Counted from the first letter of the stretch, positions 44,865 through 53,747 are shown. The stretch is 64,000 bases of DNA from Salinisphaera sp040361255 (GCF_040361255.1 NZ_APNG01000008.1:110482-174481); one strand, 5' to 3'. Made by a program: numbers and translations. Notes: generated by a model from the sequence alone, not told the origin.

Positions 44865-44878
44865 TTGATCTGAATCAA
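44865..44878 (-). promoter_or_regulatory. Perfect FNR/ANR-type box upstream of the universal stress protein operon
   Basis: TTGAT-CTGA-ATCAA matches all ten consensus positions. At -41.5 the start of transcription falls near 44830, with a fair -10 (GATACT on the minus strand, 44837-44842), 23 bases before the ATG. Confidence 0.75.
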
Positions 44879-45095
44879 CTGGCGTATATGCCCGCACAAT
44901 TCACGACAGGCCCGTGTCGGCGATCGCAAGGTGTTGTTCACAGGCCATATTCTGAGCAACGAACAGCTCGAAAAATAAGGACGATCATGCTGGCGGGGCG
45001 GTCGAAAGCGTTCGTCAGTGGCGAATAAGCACGACGCCTTTGGCCACACAAATGGCGATATCTGCCGTTGATACCTTCAAATAAGGAAAAACCGT

Positions 45096-45238
45096 CCGCG
45101 AATGCACGCCGATCAACGCGAATGCAAGGTCGCTATTGATTACGCAAACAGTTGAGCGTGCGGCGTTAACAGCGGATCGCCCAGCCTTCGCGCGATCTGG
45201 CGTTCGTCTTATTCGCGTGTCTTCGCGTTCATTGGCGG
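45096..45238. repeat. Inverted pair of GCGTT/ATTCGCG repeat cores
   Basis: At 45211-45238 the plus strand reads ATTCGCGTGTCTTCGCG and then TTCATTGGCGG. At 45096-45124 the minus strand shows the same layout (CATTCGCG, GCGTG, ATTCGCGG). Like the array near uvrA, each core consists of three spaced near-decamers ending in GCGG. Confidence 0.55.
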
Positions 45239-45351
45239 GCAACCCGCTGCTTGAGCACCGCCAACGGCGTTCCATTGGGCGAGCGGCGATGTGGCCCGGG
45301 CCGGTGTCGATGAGCACTCGACACCGGCCGCGACGCATGCGTGGCGTGAAC

Positions 45352-45537
45352 TCAGTGCTCGTGCGGTTCGTCGTCGACTTCGAGCACCACGGTGCCGGCG
45401 GCGGCAATCAGGATCATCATGACCGTGCCCAACACCCAGGCGAGATACCAGGCGCCGGAGTCGCCGAGCACGATGGCCAGAAACAGTGCGATCAGGCCGA
45501 CAGCGAACCAGAATACGAAAAGCAGAATGTTTTTCAT
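45352..45537 (-). CDS. cydX: CydX-like small subunit of cytochrome bd, with an extra N-terminal membrane span
   Basis: A 61-residue protein directly after cydB. Residues about 29-60, AWYLAWVLGTVMMILIAAAGTVVLEV, match the CydX pattern of one span starting W-Y-x-A-W-x-L-G-T, followed by an acidic tail. The first 27 residues (MKNILLFVFWFAVGLIALFLAIVLG) form a second hydrophobic span not present in the ~37-residue Escherichia coli CydX. No internal ATG separates the two, so they are one protein. CydX stabilises the haems of the bd oxidase. Confidence 0.72.
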   Translation of the reverse strand: MKNILLFVFWFAVGLIALFLAIVLGDSGAWYLAWVLGTVMMILIAAAGTVVLEVDDEPHEH

Positions 45538-45549
45538 CGTTTCGCTCCG

Positions 45550-46683
45550 CTAATACGCGTGCTCGTCGTGTTCGATCGTCTCCGGGGTGACCTTGCCGCG
45601 CATCACCCAGAATGCCCAGCTGGTGTAGATCGCCACGATCGGTATGAATATCACCGTGAATACCACCATCCACGCCAGCGTGGTCGCGCTCGAGGAGGCA
45701 TCCCATACGGTCAGGCTGTGGGCCGGTTGGCTCGACGAGGGCATGAGAAACGGGAACATCGCCGTGCCCACGGTGCCGATCGTGCCGGCCCAGGCGAGCG
45801 CGCCCAGCCACCAGGCCACATGCGAAAGGCCGCGGCGGGCGCATACGATGCCGGCGAGCACGCCCGCATACACCAGTCCTGGAATCAGCCACAGCACGGG
45901 ATAGGCCGAAAAGTTGTTCAGCCAGGCGCCGGCTGCGGTTTCCACGCTCTTGCGCAGCGGTATGGCCGCTCCGCCCGGGTCCGCGCCTGCGGTAATCACA
46001 TAGCCCGGCATGAAAGCCACCCAGATACCACAGATGGTGAACAGCGCCAGGGCGGCCAGGCCCGTCATGGTCAGCAGATTGGCCGCACGATCGCGTATGA
46101 CGCCCGTACCGCGATTCATGACCATGGCGCTGCCCTGGTAGAGCGCCAGCGCCAGCGACATCAACCCGCAGAGCACGGCAAAGGGGTTGAACAGCGCGAT
46201 GAAACTACCGGTGTAGTGCGACACCATGTTCCACTCGAAATTGAACGGTACGCCGCGCAGCATGTTGCCCATGGCCGCGCCGAACACGATCATCGGCACC
46301 GCTCCGGAAATGAATAGCGTCGTATCCCAGACGTTGCGCCAGCGCTGCGAGGTCAGCTTGCTGCGATACTCGAAGCCCAGCGGGCGCACGATCATGCTCC
46401 ACAGCAAGACCAGCATGACCACATAGAGCCCGGAAAAGGCGGTGGCATAGATCGTCGGCCAGGCGGCGAACACTGCGCCGCCGCCGAGGATGAACCACAC
46501 CTGGTTGCCGTCCCAGTGCGGCGCGATCATGTTGATCGTGGCGCGACGTTCGTTGTCGGTGCGGCCGAAATAGCGCAGTCCTGCGCCCACGCCCATGTCC
46601 ATGCCGACCATGACCGCCAGGCCAATCAGCAACACGCCGAGCAGCGCCCACCACACCAGTTTGAGAACGATATAGGTTTCCAT
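45550..46683 (-). CDS. cydB: Cytochrome bd ubiquinol oxidase subunit II
   Basis: A 377-residue membrane protein with about nine spans. The start METYIVLKLVWWALLGVLLIG is followed by GMDMGVGAGLRYFGRTDNERRATINMIAPHWDGNQVWFI, strongly conserved in CydB. It pairs with CydA in the oxidase that reduces oxygen to water using quinol with high oxygen affinity. It starts three bases after the cydA stop and is followed by the CydX-like gene after 12 bases. Confidence 0.97.
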   Translation of the reverse strand: METYIVLKLVWWALLGVLLIGLAVMVGMDMGVGAGLRYFGRTDNERRATINMIAPHWDGNQVWFILGGGAVFAAWPTIYATAFSGLYVVMLVLLWSMIVRPLGFEYRSKLTSQRWRNVWDTTLFISGAVPMIVFGAAMGNMLRGVPFNFEWNMVSHYTGSFIALFNPFAVLCGLMSLALALYQGSAMVMNRGTGVIRDRAANLLTMTGLAALALFTICGIWVAFMPGYVITAGADPGGAAIPLRKSVETAAGAWLNNFSAYPVLWLIPGLVYAGVLAGIVCARRGLSHVAWWLGALAWAGTIGTVGTAMFPFLMPSSSQPAHSLTVWDASSSATTLAWMVVFTVIFIPIVAIYTSWAFWVMRGKVTPETIEHDEHAY

Positions 46684-46686
46684 GAC

Positions 46687-48276
46687 TCAGGCCTCGCTCC
46701 ACTGCGATGTATGGCCGGGCGTGGCGAGCGCGGGCGACGACGGCCGGTGCGTCGGGGAGTCGTCCGGGCCCTGCTTGATGAACTTCACCATCAGATACAT
46801 CTCGACGACGATGAACAGGGTGTAGATCGCCACGAAACCGGTCAGCGAAAAGATCATGTAGCCCACGGAATGGGTGGATGCCGATACCCAGGTCGGTAGC
46901 TGACCATAGACCGTCCAGGGCTGGCGACCGAGTTCGGCGACCACCCAGCCGGCTTCGTTGGCGATGAATGGCACCGGGATCATCCAGGGCGCGATCTTCA
47001 GGAACCAGCGCTTGTCGGCAATCTGGCCGCGCAGCGAATAGATGGTGGCCAGAATCAGGAAGGCGAGCATGCCGAATGCCGCGGCGACCATGATCCGGAA
47101 CGACCAGAACACGGGCGCGACCGGCGGAATGGTGTCGCGCGCGGCGCGGTTGATCTGTTCGGGCGTGGCCTGCGAAACATCGGGCGCATAGCGCTTGAGC
47201 AGCAGTGCGTAGCCCAGGTTGTCACCGTGGGTACGAAACTGGCGCAGCGCGTCGGGGTCTTTCGGGTTGTCGCTGAGCGTTTCCAGCGCGCGCAGCGCCG
47301 GAATGCCGTCGCGGATACGCACTTCGGCCTGACGCACCAGATCATCGGCGCCGGCGATGCTGCCATCGAAGCTATGCGTGACCAGCGGCGTGAGCACATA
47401 GGGGATCTGCAGCTCGAAGCGGTTCTCCATGGCCTGCTGATCCGGCCAGGCGACGACGTTGAAACCGGCCGGGGCTTCGGCGGTTTCCCACAGGCCTTCC
47501 ATGGCCACCAGCTTGTTGGGCTGGCCTTCGCCGCTGACAAAGCCCAGCGCGTCGCCCAGGCAGATCACGCCGATGCTGGCAAACACGCCGAACAGGGCAG
47601 CCACGCGAAACGAGCGGATCGCGATCGCGCGATGGCGATTGCGCAGCATGTAGTAGGCGCTGATGCCGATCACGAAGATGGAAGCGGTCAGAAAACCGGC
47701 GATACTGGTATGCACGAACTTGGCCTGCGCATCGCTGCTGAACAGCAGGGCAGTGAAGCTGTCCAGCTCCATGCGCATGGTTTCGGGGTTGAACTCCGAG
47801 CCCACCGGATGCTGCATGTAGGCGTTGGCGACCAGAATCCACAGGGCAGAGAGGTTCGAGCCCAGGGCGACCATATAGGTCACCAGCAGATGCTTGCCGC
47901 GCGAGAGCTTGTCCCAGCCGAACAGCATCAGCCCCACGAAGGTGGATTCGAGAAAGAAGGCCATCAGGCCTTCGATGGCCAGGGGCGCGCCGAAGATATC
48001 GCCCACGAAGTGCGAATAGGTCGACCAATTGGTGCCGAATTCGAACTCCATGGTCAGCCCGGTCGCCACGCCGAGCGCGAAGTTGATCGCGAACAGCTTG
48101 GCCCAGAACTGGGTCATGCGTCGGTAGATCTCGCGGCCGCTGATGACGTAGATGGTTTCCATCGTCGCCAGCAGTACCGACAGCCCCAGCGTGAGCGGTA
48201 CGAACAAGTAATGATAAAGCGCGGTTGCCGCAAACTGGGTTCGGGACAACGCGATGACGGTTTCGAGTTCCTGCAT
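46687..48276 (-). CDS. cydA: Cytochrome bd ubiquinol oxidase subunit I
   Basis: A 529-residue CydA. ATG at 48276 gives MQELETVIALSRTQFAATALYHYLFVPLTLG; the His near residue 22 is a haem ligand position in this family. GTNWSTYSHFVGDIFGAPLAIEGLMAFFLES follows. The periplasmic quinol-binding loop is long (about residues 240-385), the Escherichia coli-type long Q-loop and not the short loop of cyanide-insensitive CioA. The conserved GRQPW lies near residue 450. A 9/10 FNR-type box lies upstream. Confidence 0.97.
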   Translation of the reverse strand: MQELETVIALSRTQFAATALYHYLFVPLTLGLSVLLATMETIYVISGREIYRRMTQFWAKLFAINFALGVATGLTMEFEFGTNWSTYSHFVGDIFGAPLAIEGLMAFFLESTFVGLMLFGWDKLSRGKHLLVTYMVALGSNLSALWILVANAYMQHPVGSEFNPETMRMELDSFTALLFSSDAQAKFVHTSIAGFLTASIFVIGISAYYMLRNRHRAIAIRSFRVAALFGVFASIGVICLGDALGFVSGEGQPNKLVAMEGLWETAEAPAGFNVVAWPDQQAMENRFELQIPYVLTPLVTHSFDGSIAGADDLVRQAEVRIRDGIPALRALETLSDNPKDPDALRQFRTHGDNLGYALLLKRYAPDVSQATPEQINRAARDTIPPVAPVFWSFRIMVAAAFGMLAFLILATIYSLRGQIADKRWFLKIAPWMIPVPFIANEAGWVVAELGRQPWTVYGQLPTWVSASTHSVGYMIFSLTGFVAIYTLFIVVEMYLMVKFIKQGPDDSPTHRPSSPALATPGHTSQWSEA

Positions 48277-48368
48277 GATCGGCCTCGCTGTCTGGCGCCT
48301 GTGCCAAACGCGGCGCCACACCTCACAACGACACAAAATCACGCTAGACCAAGTGCGGCGTCCGGCCG

Positions 48369-48382
48369 TTGATTTATGTCAA
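48369..48382 (-). promoter_or_regulatory. FNR/ANR-type box upstream of cydABX
   Basis: TTGAT-TTAT-GTCAA matches nine of ten consensus positions. It lies in the 150-base cydC-cydA gap, with its centre about 100 bases before the cydA ATG, so cydABX can be expressed separately from cydDC. Confidence 0.62.
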
Positions 48383-48425
48383 ACGGTGTGCGCAGGTATG
48401 CAGACCGCGCATGGGCCGCAGGTGA

Positions 48426-50216
48426 TCAGGCGCGCCGACGTTGTGCCGGGGTCGGGCCGTGGGCAGGCACGGCGGCCGGCTCGCGCTTGAAATAGGCACT
48501 ATGCAGCCGGCGATAGCTCTCGCACGCCTGACTGAGTCGGGCGTGGTCGCCGTCGGCCACCAGGCGGCCGTTTTCGAATACGAGAATGCGCTCGAACGTG
48601 CGTACCCGCGCCAGGTCGTGCGAAATCAGAATCAGCGTGCGATCGGCCAGCTGGCGTTGCAGACGTGCCCACAGGCGGGCCGAGGTGGCCCGATCCAGGC
48701 CTTCGAATGGTTCGTCGAGGATCATGATGGGCGCATCGCGCAACAGCGCGCGGGCGATGCCGATACGCCTTACCTGGCCGCCGGATAGACGCTGGCCTTC
48801 CTCGCCCACGAGCGTGTCGTAGCCTTCGGGCAGGGCGACGATCTCGTCGTGGACGCCAGCGGTACGCGCAGCCGCGATCATGTCGTCGGCACTGGCCTCG
48901 GGGCGGCCGACGAGCAGGTTCTCGCGCACGCTGGTATGAAACAGATACACCTGCTGCGGTACGAGCGCGATCCGCGCGCGCAGATCCGCGGCCCGATAGG
49001 CCGATAGCGCGCGTGCGTCCCAACAGATTTCGCCTCGGCTTTTGGGGGTCAGCCGCAGCAACAGGTTCACCAGCGTGGATTTGCCTGCGCCGCTGGGCCC
49101 GACGATCGCGATATGCTCGCCCGGCGCGATCGATAACGTAACCTGCTGCAGCGCCCAGGGGCCGTCGGGCGTATAACGTACGCCGACATCGACCAGCCGG
49201 ATCGTATCGCGCGTGGGGGCCGGGGCGGGACGTGCCGGCTCGTTAATCACCGGCGCGCGGTGTTCGAAGGCACGCAGGCGGGCCGTGGCTGCACGCGCCT
49301 GGCCCAGTGCCTGCCATGCGCCAGGCATGAGTGCGACCGCCTCGAAACAGCCGATTACCAGCAACAACAGCGGCGCGAAGTCCACGCCGTGCAGTGCGTT
49401 CGTGCGGATCAGCGGGATCAGTACCACGGCGCTGCCCACCAGGGCGAGATTGGTCAGCAGCAGTACGCCGGCATTGGATAGGCCGCTGAGTTTCGACAAC
49501 CGACGTTGCTGGGTGATCCACTCGTCGGACAGCTCAGCGATTGCCGCCCGGCGTGTTTCGACCGCGCCGAATACGGTGAGCTCGCCCAGACCCTCGACCC
49601 AGTCCACGGCCGCGGCCTTGAGGCGCGCGCCGGTTTCAACGGCGGCCTGGCCCGGTGCCCGGCCCAGGCGATACACCAGTGTTGGCACGATCGCGCCGGC
49701 CGTGAGCAGCAGCGTGAGATTGACCAGCGCCAGCGCGGGGCTGTACCAGGCAAATACCACCACCGCCGCGCTCAGGCAGACGACGCCCACGACCACGGGC
49801 ACCACCAGGCGCAGATAGATATGGTCGAGCGTATCGATATCCGAGCGCAGGCGCGCCAGCAGATCGCCGTTGTGCAGATCGAGCGTGGATAGTGGCTCGA
49901 TCTGGCGATAGAACCACAGCCGCAGGCCTGTAAGCAGGCGCAGGGTGGCATCGTGGGTCACTAGGCGTTCGAGATAACGCCCGCCAGTGCGTACGATCGC
50001 CAGCCCGCGGATCACCGCCGCCGGGGTGAAATAATTCATGCTCGCGCCCGCCAGCCCGGCCGCGGCCATGCTCGCGATAAACCAGCCGGCTACGGCCAGC
50101 AGCGCCATATTGGCGCCCACGGTCGCGATCGATATCGCGATACCCAAGGCGAAGCGGCCCGCATAGGGGCGTGCCTGCCAAGCCCACCAGCGAAAATCGT
50201 CGAGCAGCGCTTTCAT
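48426..50216 (-). CDS. cydC: Glutathione/cysteine exporter ATP-binding permease CydC
   Basis: A 596-residue ABC exporter half. It has six N-terminal spans and then a nucleotide-binding domain with Walker A GPSGAGKST, signature LSGGQVRRIGIARAL and Walker B IMILDEPFEGLD. CydDC exports thiols and is needed for assembly of cytochrome bd. Its ATG overlaps the cydD stop by four bases. The C-terminal 30 residues are Pro/Ala/Arg-rich and outside the domain. Confidence 0.9.
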   Translation of the reverse strand: MKALLDDFRWWAWQARPYAGRFALGIAISIATVGANMALLAVAGWFIASMAAAGLAGASMNYFTPAAVIRGLAIVRTGGRYLERLVTHDATLRLLTGLRLWFYRQIEPLSTLDLHNGDLLARLRSDIDTLDHIYLRLVVPVVVGVVCLSAAVVVFAWYSPALALVNLTLLLTAGAIVPTLVYRLGRAPGQAAVETGARLKAAAVDWVEGLGELTVFGAVETRRAAIAELSDEWITQQRRLSKLSGLSNAGVLLLTNLALVGSAVVLIPLIRTNALHGVDFAPLLLLVIGCFEAVALMPGAWQALGQARAATARLRAFEHRAPVINEPARPAPAPTRDTIRLVDVGVRYTPDGPWALQQVTLSIAPGEHIAIVGPSGAGKSTLVNLLLRLTPKSRGEICWDARALSAYRAADLRARIALVPQQVYLFHTSVRENLLVGRPEASADDMIAAARTAGVHDEIVALPEGYDTLVGEEGQRLSGGQVRRIGIARALLRDAPIMILDEPFEGLDRATSARLWARLQRQLADRTLILISHDLARVRTFERILVFENGRLVADGDHARLSQACESYRRLHSAYFKREPAAVPAHGPTPAQRRRA

Positions 50217-51958
50217 GCCGCCATCGCCTCGTCATGCGCGACCAGGCGGGCATACAGACCCTGCGCGGCCAACAGCGCGTCGTGCGTGCCCTGTTCGACA
50301 ATACGCCCGGCGTCCATCACCACGATCCGGTCGGCATGGGCGACGCTGGCCAGCCGATGTGCAATCAACAGCATGCTGCGCTCGTGCGCCAGCGTTTTCA
50401 GCGCTGCGACCAGTCGCTGTTCGTTGTCGGCATCCAGATGCGCACTGATTTCGTCGACCACCACAAAGCGCGCATCGCGTACGAAAGCCCGGGCGATGGC
50501 CAGGCGCTGCGCCTGGCCGCCGGACAGTCGCATACCGCGTTCGCCAATCGGGGTATCCAGTCCCTGGGGCAGGGCCGCCACGAAATCACGGGCCTGGGCG
50601 CGTTCGAGGGCGTCCCAGAGGTGGGCATCATCGACATCGGCCGCGCCGAGTTGCAGGTTGGCGCGCACACTGGCGTTGAACAGTCGTGGGCGTTGCGGCA
50701 CCCAGGCCAGGCGTTCGCGCCAGGCCTCGATGGCGATGTCGTCGAGCGATACGCCGTCGATACGCAGATCGCCGTGCTCGGCCTTGATCAGCCCCAGCAG
50801 GGCCAGCGCGAGGGTGCTCTTGCCCGCCCCGGTCGCGCCGACGACGGCCACGGTTTCGCCGGGGGCGATATCCAGATCGATATCCGCCAGCGCGGGCGTG
50901 TCGCTGTCGGGGTAGCGATAGCCAAGGCCGCTTAATGTCACCCGCGGCGGCCTGTCGCGGGCGATATCACGGCGGGTACCCGGCCAGTCCGGCGCCGGTG
51001 TGGCGAGCATCTCGACCATGCGCTCGGCTGCGCCAATGGCTTCCATGCGTGCGTGATAGACGCTGCCCATATTGCGCAACGGCAGATAGAACTCCGGGGC
51101 GAGCAGCAGTACCAGGAATCCGGCTTCGAAGCCGATTTCGCCCCACATCAGGCGAAAACCGATGAGCACGGCCACCAGCGCGATACTCACCGTCGCCAAA
51201 AACTCCAGCACCAGCGAGGACAGAAAGGCCACACGCAGCACGGCCATCGTGCTCTGGCGATAATCGTCGGACAGACGCTCGATCAGCCGGGCCTCGCGTG
51301 CGCCCAGATTGAAGATACGCAGCGTGGTCAGGCCCTGCAGCGCATCCAGAAAGTGCGCGGACAGCAACCCGAGCCGGCGCCATTGGTGCTGGTTGAGTTT
51401 TTCCGCGCCCTTGCCGATGAAGATCATGAACACCGGGATCAACGGCCCGCAGATCAGCAGGATCAGCGCCGACAGCCAGTCGATGGGGGCGATGACCGCC
51501 AGAATGGCCAGCGGCAGCAGCACGGCGAGCGCGGTCTGCGACAGATAGCGCCCGTAATAGGCTTCGAGTTTTTCCACGCCGTCGGTGAGTGTTTCCACCA
51601 CATCGCCACTGGCGTTGCGGCGTTGCCAGGTCACCCCGAGCTGTTCGATTGCGAGCAGCAGGCGTTTGCGTATATCGGTCTTGATCGTGGTCGCGGCATC
51701 AAAACGCGCGCGTTCGGCAAGATAGGCCAGTACGGCCCGCGCTGCGATGAGCGCGAATAAGCCGCCAAGCCAGCCGGCTAGGGCGCTGAGCGCCGCCTGG
51801 CCGAAGATGACGGCGTTGGCGATATGTGCGAGTACGATCGCCTGGCCGATGAGCAGGCCACCTCCAGCGCTTTCGATGGCGATCGCACGGGTCACCGGGC
51901 GACGTACCGCATCGCTTTCACGCTTGAGCCAGGCCGTGGGCGTTGGCCGGTCGGGCAT
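50213..51958 (-). CDS. cydD: Glutathione/cysteine exporter ATP-binding permease CydD
   Basis: A 581-residue ABC exporter half, partner of CydC. N-terminal TAWLKRESDAVRRPVTRAI precedes the spans. The nucleotide-binding domain has Walker A GATGAGKST, signature RLSGGQAQRLAIARAF and Walker B RFVVVDEISAHLD, where the usual E after the Walker B D is kept. Placement of cydDC beside cydABX supports the subunit names over a generic ABC exporter. I see no FNR-type box directly before it. Confidence 0.9.
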   Translation of the reverse strand: MPDRPTPTAWLKRESDAVRRPVTRAIAIESAGGGLLIGQAIVLAHIANAVIFGQAALSALAGWLGGLFALIAARAVLAYLAERARFDAATTIKTDIRKRLLLAIEQLGVTWQRRNASGDVVETLTDGVEKLEAYYGRYLSQTALAVLLPLAILAVIAPIDWLSALILLICGPLIPVFMIFIGKGAEKLNQHQWRRLGLLSAHFLDALQGLTTLRIFNLGAREARLIERLSDDYRQSTMAVLRVAFLSSLVLEFLATVSIALVAVLIGFRLMWGEIGFEAGFLVLLLAPEFYLPLRNMGSVYHARMEAIGAAERMVEMLATPAPDWPGTRRDIARDRPPRVTLSGLGYRYPDSDTPALADIDLDIAPGETVAVVGATGAGKSTLALALLGLIKAEHGDLRIDGVSLDDIAIEAWRERLAWVPQRPRLFNASVRANLQLGAADVDDAHLWDALERAQARDFVAALPQGLDTPIGERGMRLSGGQAQRLAIARAFVRDARFVVVDEISAHLDADNEQRLVAALKTLAHERSMLLIAHRLASVAHADRIVVMDAGRIVEQGTHDALLAAQGLYARLVAHDEAMAA

Positions 51959-52036
51959 GGGGTATGAAGCGGGCAGAGTGGCGGGTGGATGTTCGACATA
52001 AGCCGGGGCAGGTAGCGAAGCTATGGCCCCGGCAAT

Positions 52037-52060
52037 CGGGCGCCCGTGGCCGGGCGCCCG
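52037..52060. terminator. Perfect GC hairpin between ompW and cydD
   Basis: A perfect 10-bp stem CGGGCGCCCG on both arms with a four-base TGGC loop lies 15 bases after the ompW stop. There is no T-run, so it is likely a hairpin that ends or attenuates ompW transcription with help, or protects its 3' end. Confidence 0.5.
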
Positions 52061-52074
52061 TTACCGTGTCGACA

Positions 52075-52755
52075 CTAGAACTGGTAGCCCAGCGCCAGCG
52101 TGTACACCCAGGGATCGATATCCACATCCACATGGGTGGTGCCGGTGGCGGTGCTCACCTTGGCCGTGGTGTCGATCTGCAGATAGCGCACATCGGCATT
52201 GATCAGCCAGTTGTCGGTGAGCGCGTAGTCCACGCCAACCTGGGCAGCCGGTCCGAAGGAGTCGTCGAGCTCGATCTTCTCGACGCCGATCGCCTGGGCT
52301 TCATCCGATACGTCTTCCGAGAAGAAGAACGTATAGTTCAGGCCCAGACCCACATAGGGGGTGAACGCCGATTCGTTGTTGAAGCGGTACTGCAGGCTGA
52401 CCGTCGGCGGCAGGTGCTTGATATCGCCCAGCGGGGTGCCGTCGAGTGCGCCGCCGCTCAGGGTGAGGTCATGCTTGAACGGCGAGGCGCCCAGCAGTTC
52501 GACCGCCAGATTGTCGCTGATCAGGTAGGCGATCGTCAGCCCGAATTGCGGCTCGGAACTCACGTTGACATCGGTACCCTGCAGCGCGGGCGCGAGCTGG
52601 CCGTTACGGCTTGAGGTATCATCGTTGGGTGCGACGTAGGTCACGCCGCCCCGCACGATCCAATCGCCGGCTTCGGCCTGGGCGACGCCCGTGACGAAGA
52701 CCGAGGTCAGTGCGAGGGCCGCGGGGGCGATTACGGCGCGCGGAAGGGACGTCAT
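52075..52755 (-). CDS. ompW: Outer-membrane protein OmpW
   Basis: A 226-residue protein with a signal peptide ending in TGVAQA before EAGDWIVRGG. It is an eight-stranded beta-barrel of the OmpW family, with FGLTIAYLISDNLAVELLGASPFKHDL, the conserved LPPTVSLQYRF, and the terminal aromatic LALGYQF sorting signal. OmpW forms a hydrophobic channel in the outer membrane; in Escherichia coli its gene responds to FNR. A 9/10 FNR-type box lies 68-81 bases upstream, in the divergent gap with the anr gene. Confidence 0.93.
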   Translation of the reverse strand: MTSLPRAVIAPAALALTSVFVTGVAQAEAGDWIVRGGVTYVAPNDDTSSRNGQLAPALQGTDVNVSSEPQFGLTIAYLISDNLAVELLGASPFKHDLTLSGGALDGTPLGDIKHLPPTVSLQYRFNNESAFTPYVGLGLNYTFFFSEDVSDEAQAIGVEKIELDDSFGPAAQVGVDYALTDNWLINADVRYLQIDTTAKVSTATGTTHVDVDIDPWVYTLALGYQF

Positions 52756-52822
52756 GGCAGGGCTCCTGTTCTATTTTGGAAGTGTCTGGAGCAAAGATTG
52801 GCTGGATTGTCATATTGGTGTA

Positions 52823-52836
52823 TTGATCCAGGTCAA
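52823..52836. promoter_or_regulatory. FNR/ANR-type box in the ompW-anr divergent gap
   Basis: TTGAT-CCAG-GTCAA matches nine of ten consensus positions. At -41.5 it would place the ompW start near 52788. It could also bear on the divergent regulator gene, which starts 165 bases to the right. Confidence 0.62.
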
Positions 52837-53000
52837 TATGGCCACACCGTCTTCGCCGGTCGCGCAAAAGGTTGTGCGCTAACGGTTAATGCGCAATGTG
52901 GTTGTCCGCCATGCAAGAAGTCTGAAAGTTGTCTGTTATTTGGCTAAGCTTGCGCTGACACACGTGTTTATTTCGTATCGCCAACCCAGGGCAATTGTCC

Positions 53001-53747
53001 ATGCCGGCACTCTCCCAGCAAATGCAGCAGTTGAGCGAAACCTGCAGCCATTGCTCGTTACGCTACCTGTGTTTGCCAGATCATCTCGATAGTCACGATC
53101 TGCAAAAACTCGAACGTCTGGTGGACTCCGGCGAAGCCGTGCCCGCGGAAACGGAGTTGTTTGCCCAGGGTGACGGCCTGACCCATATTTATGCGGTACG
53201 CGACGGTTCGGCCAAGACGGTACGCATCGACGAAGAAGGCTTCGAACAGATCCTGGGCTTCTACTACCCGGGCGATATTCTCGGTTTCGACGGCTTTGCC
53301 GATCAGCAGCACCATTGCAGCGCGGTGGCGCTGGAAACGAGCCATTTCTGCCGGATCCCGGTCGATCAGCTGGATGTGCTCGTCGACGAATTGCCGAGTC
53401 TGCGCCAGCGTCTGGTGCGCTTGATGAGCCAGGTGCTTTCCGAAGACGGGCGTATGATGCTTACCCTGGGCCGCAAGGACAGCGAGGGCCGTATCAGCAG
53501 TCTGCTGCTGGGTCTGAGCCGTCGGCGTGCATTGCGTGGCATGCCGCCCACGCCGGTGCCGTTGAACATGAAACGCGCGGATCTGGCCAATTTTCTGTCG
53601 ATGCGCCTGGAAACCGTCAGCCGCGTACTCACGCGGCTGCAACGCGCGGGTGTAATTAAGGTGTCGCAGAATAAAGTGGATATTCTCGATCGCGATGCCC
53701 TGCGCGAACGCTCCAGCCGTGGCGCCTGGGTGGCCGATCAGTCGTGA
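53001..53747 (+). CDS. anr: ANR/FNR-type oxygen-responsive regulator with Fe-S cysteines
   Basis: A 248-residue Crp/Fnr regulator. C15, C18 and C24 in the N-terminus (CSHCSLRYLC) plus C106 (HHCSAV) match the four cluster ligands of FNR. The recognition helix in RADLANFLSMRLETVSRVLTRLQRAG keeps E-x-x-S-R. FNR/ANR dimerises on its [4Fe-4S] cluster without oxygen and activates genes at TTGAT-N4-ATCAA sites, of which six lie within 12 kb of the gene. ATG at 53001 is preferred over an upstream TTG. Confidence 0.92.
   Translation: MPALSQQMQQLSETCSHCSLRYLCLPDHLDSHDLQKLERLVDSGEAVPAETELFAQGDGLTHIYAVRDGSAKTVRIDEEGFEQILGFYYPGDILGFDGFADQQHHCSAVALETSHFCRIPVDQLDVLVDELPSLRQRLVRLMSQVLSEDGRMMLTLGRKDSEGRISSLLLGLSRRRALRGMPPTPVPLNMKRADLANFLSMRLETVSRVLTRLQRAGVIKVSQNKVDILDRDALRERSSRGAWVADQS

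Larger units (their letters stand above)
44808..45351. other. 544-base gap: FNR-type box and remnants of the GCGTT/ATTCGCG repeat, no gene
   Basis: Next to the stress-protein gene lies the perfect FNR-type box. Further right, two inverted, related repeat cores (45096-45124 and 45211-45238) resemble the array at 35.4 kb in layout. I found no convincing gene; open frames here are short or without family features. The cydX stop lies at the right end. Confidence 0.55.

Noticed and set aside
45066..45082. Another FNR-type box at TTGATACCTTCAA
   Set aside because: The half-sites are spaced by three bases, not four, and there is no gene starting nearby.
45015..45407. A 130-codon minus-strand frame between the stress-protein and cydX genes
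   Set aside because: It overlaps the end of cydX, runs through the repeat cores and has no family features.
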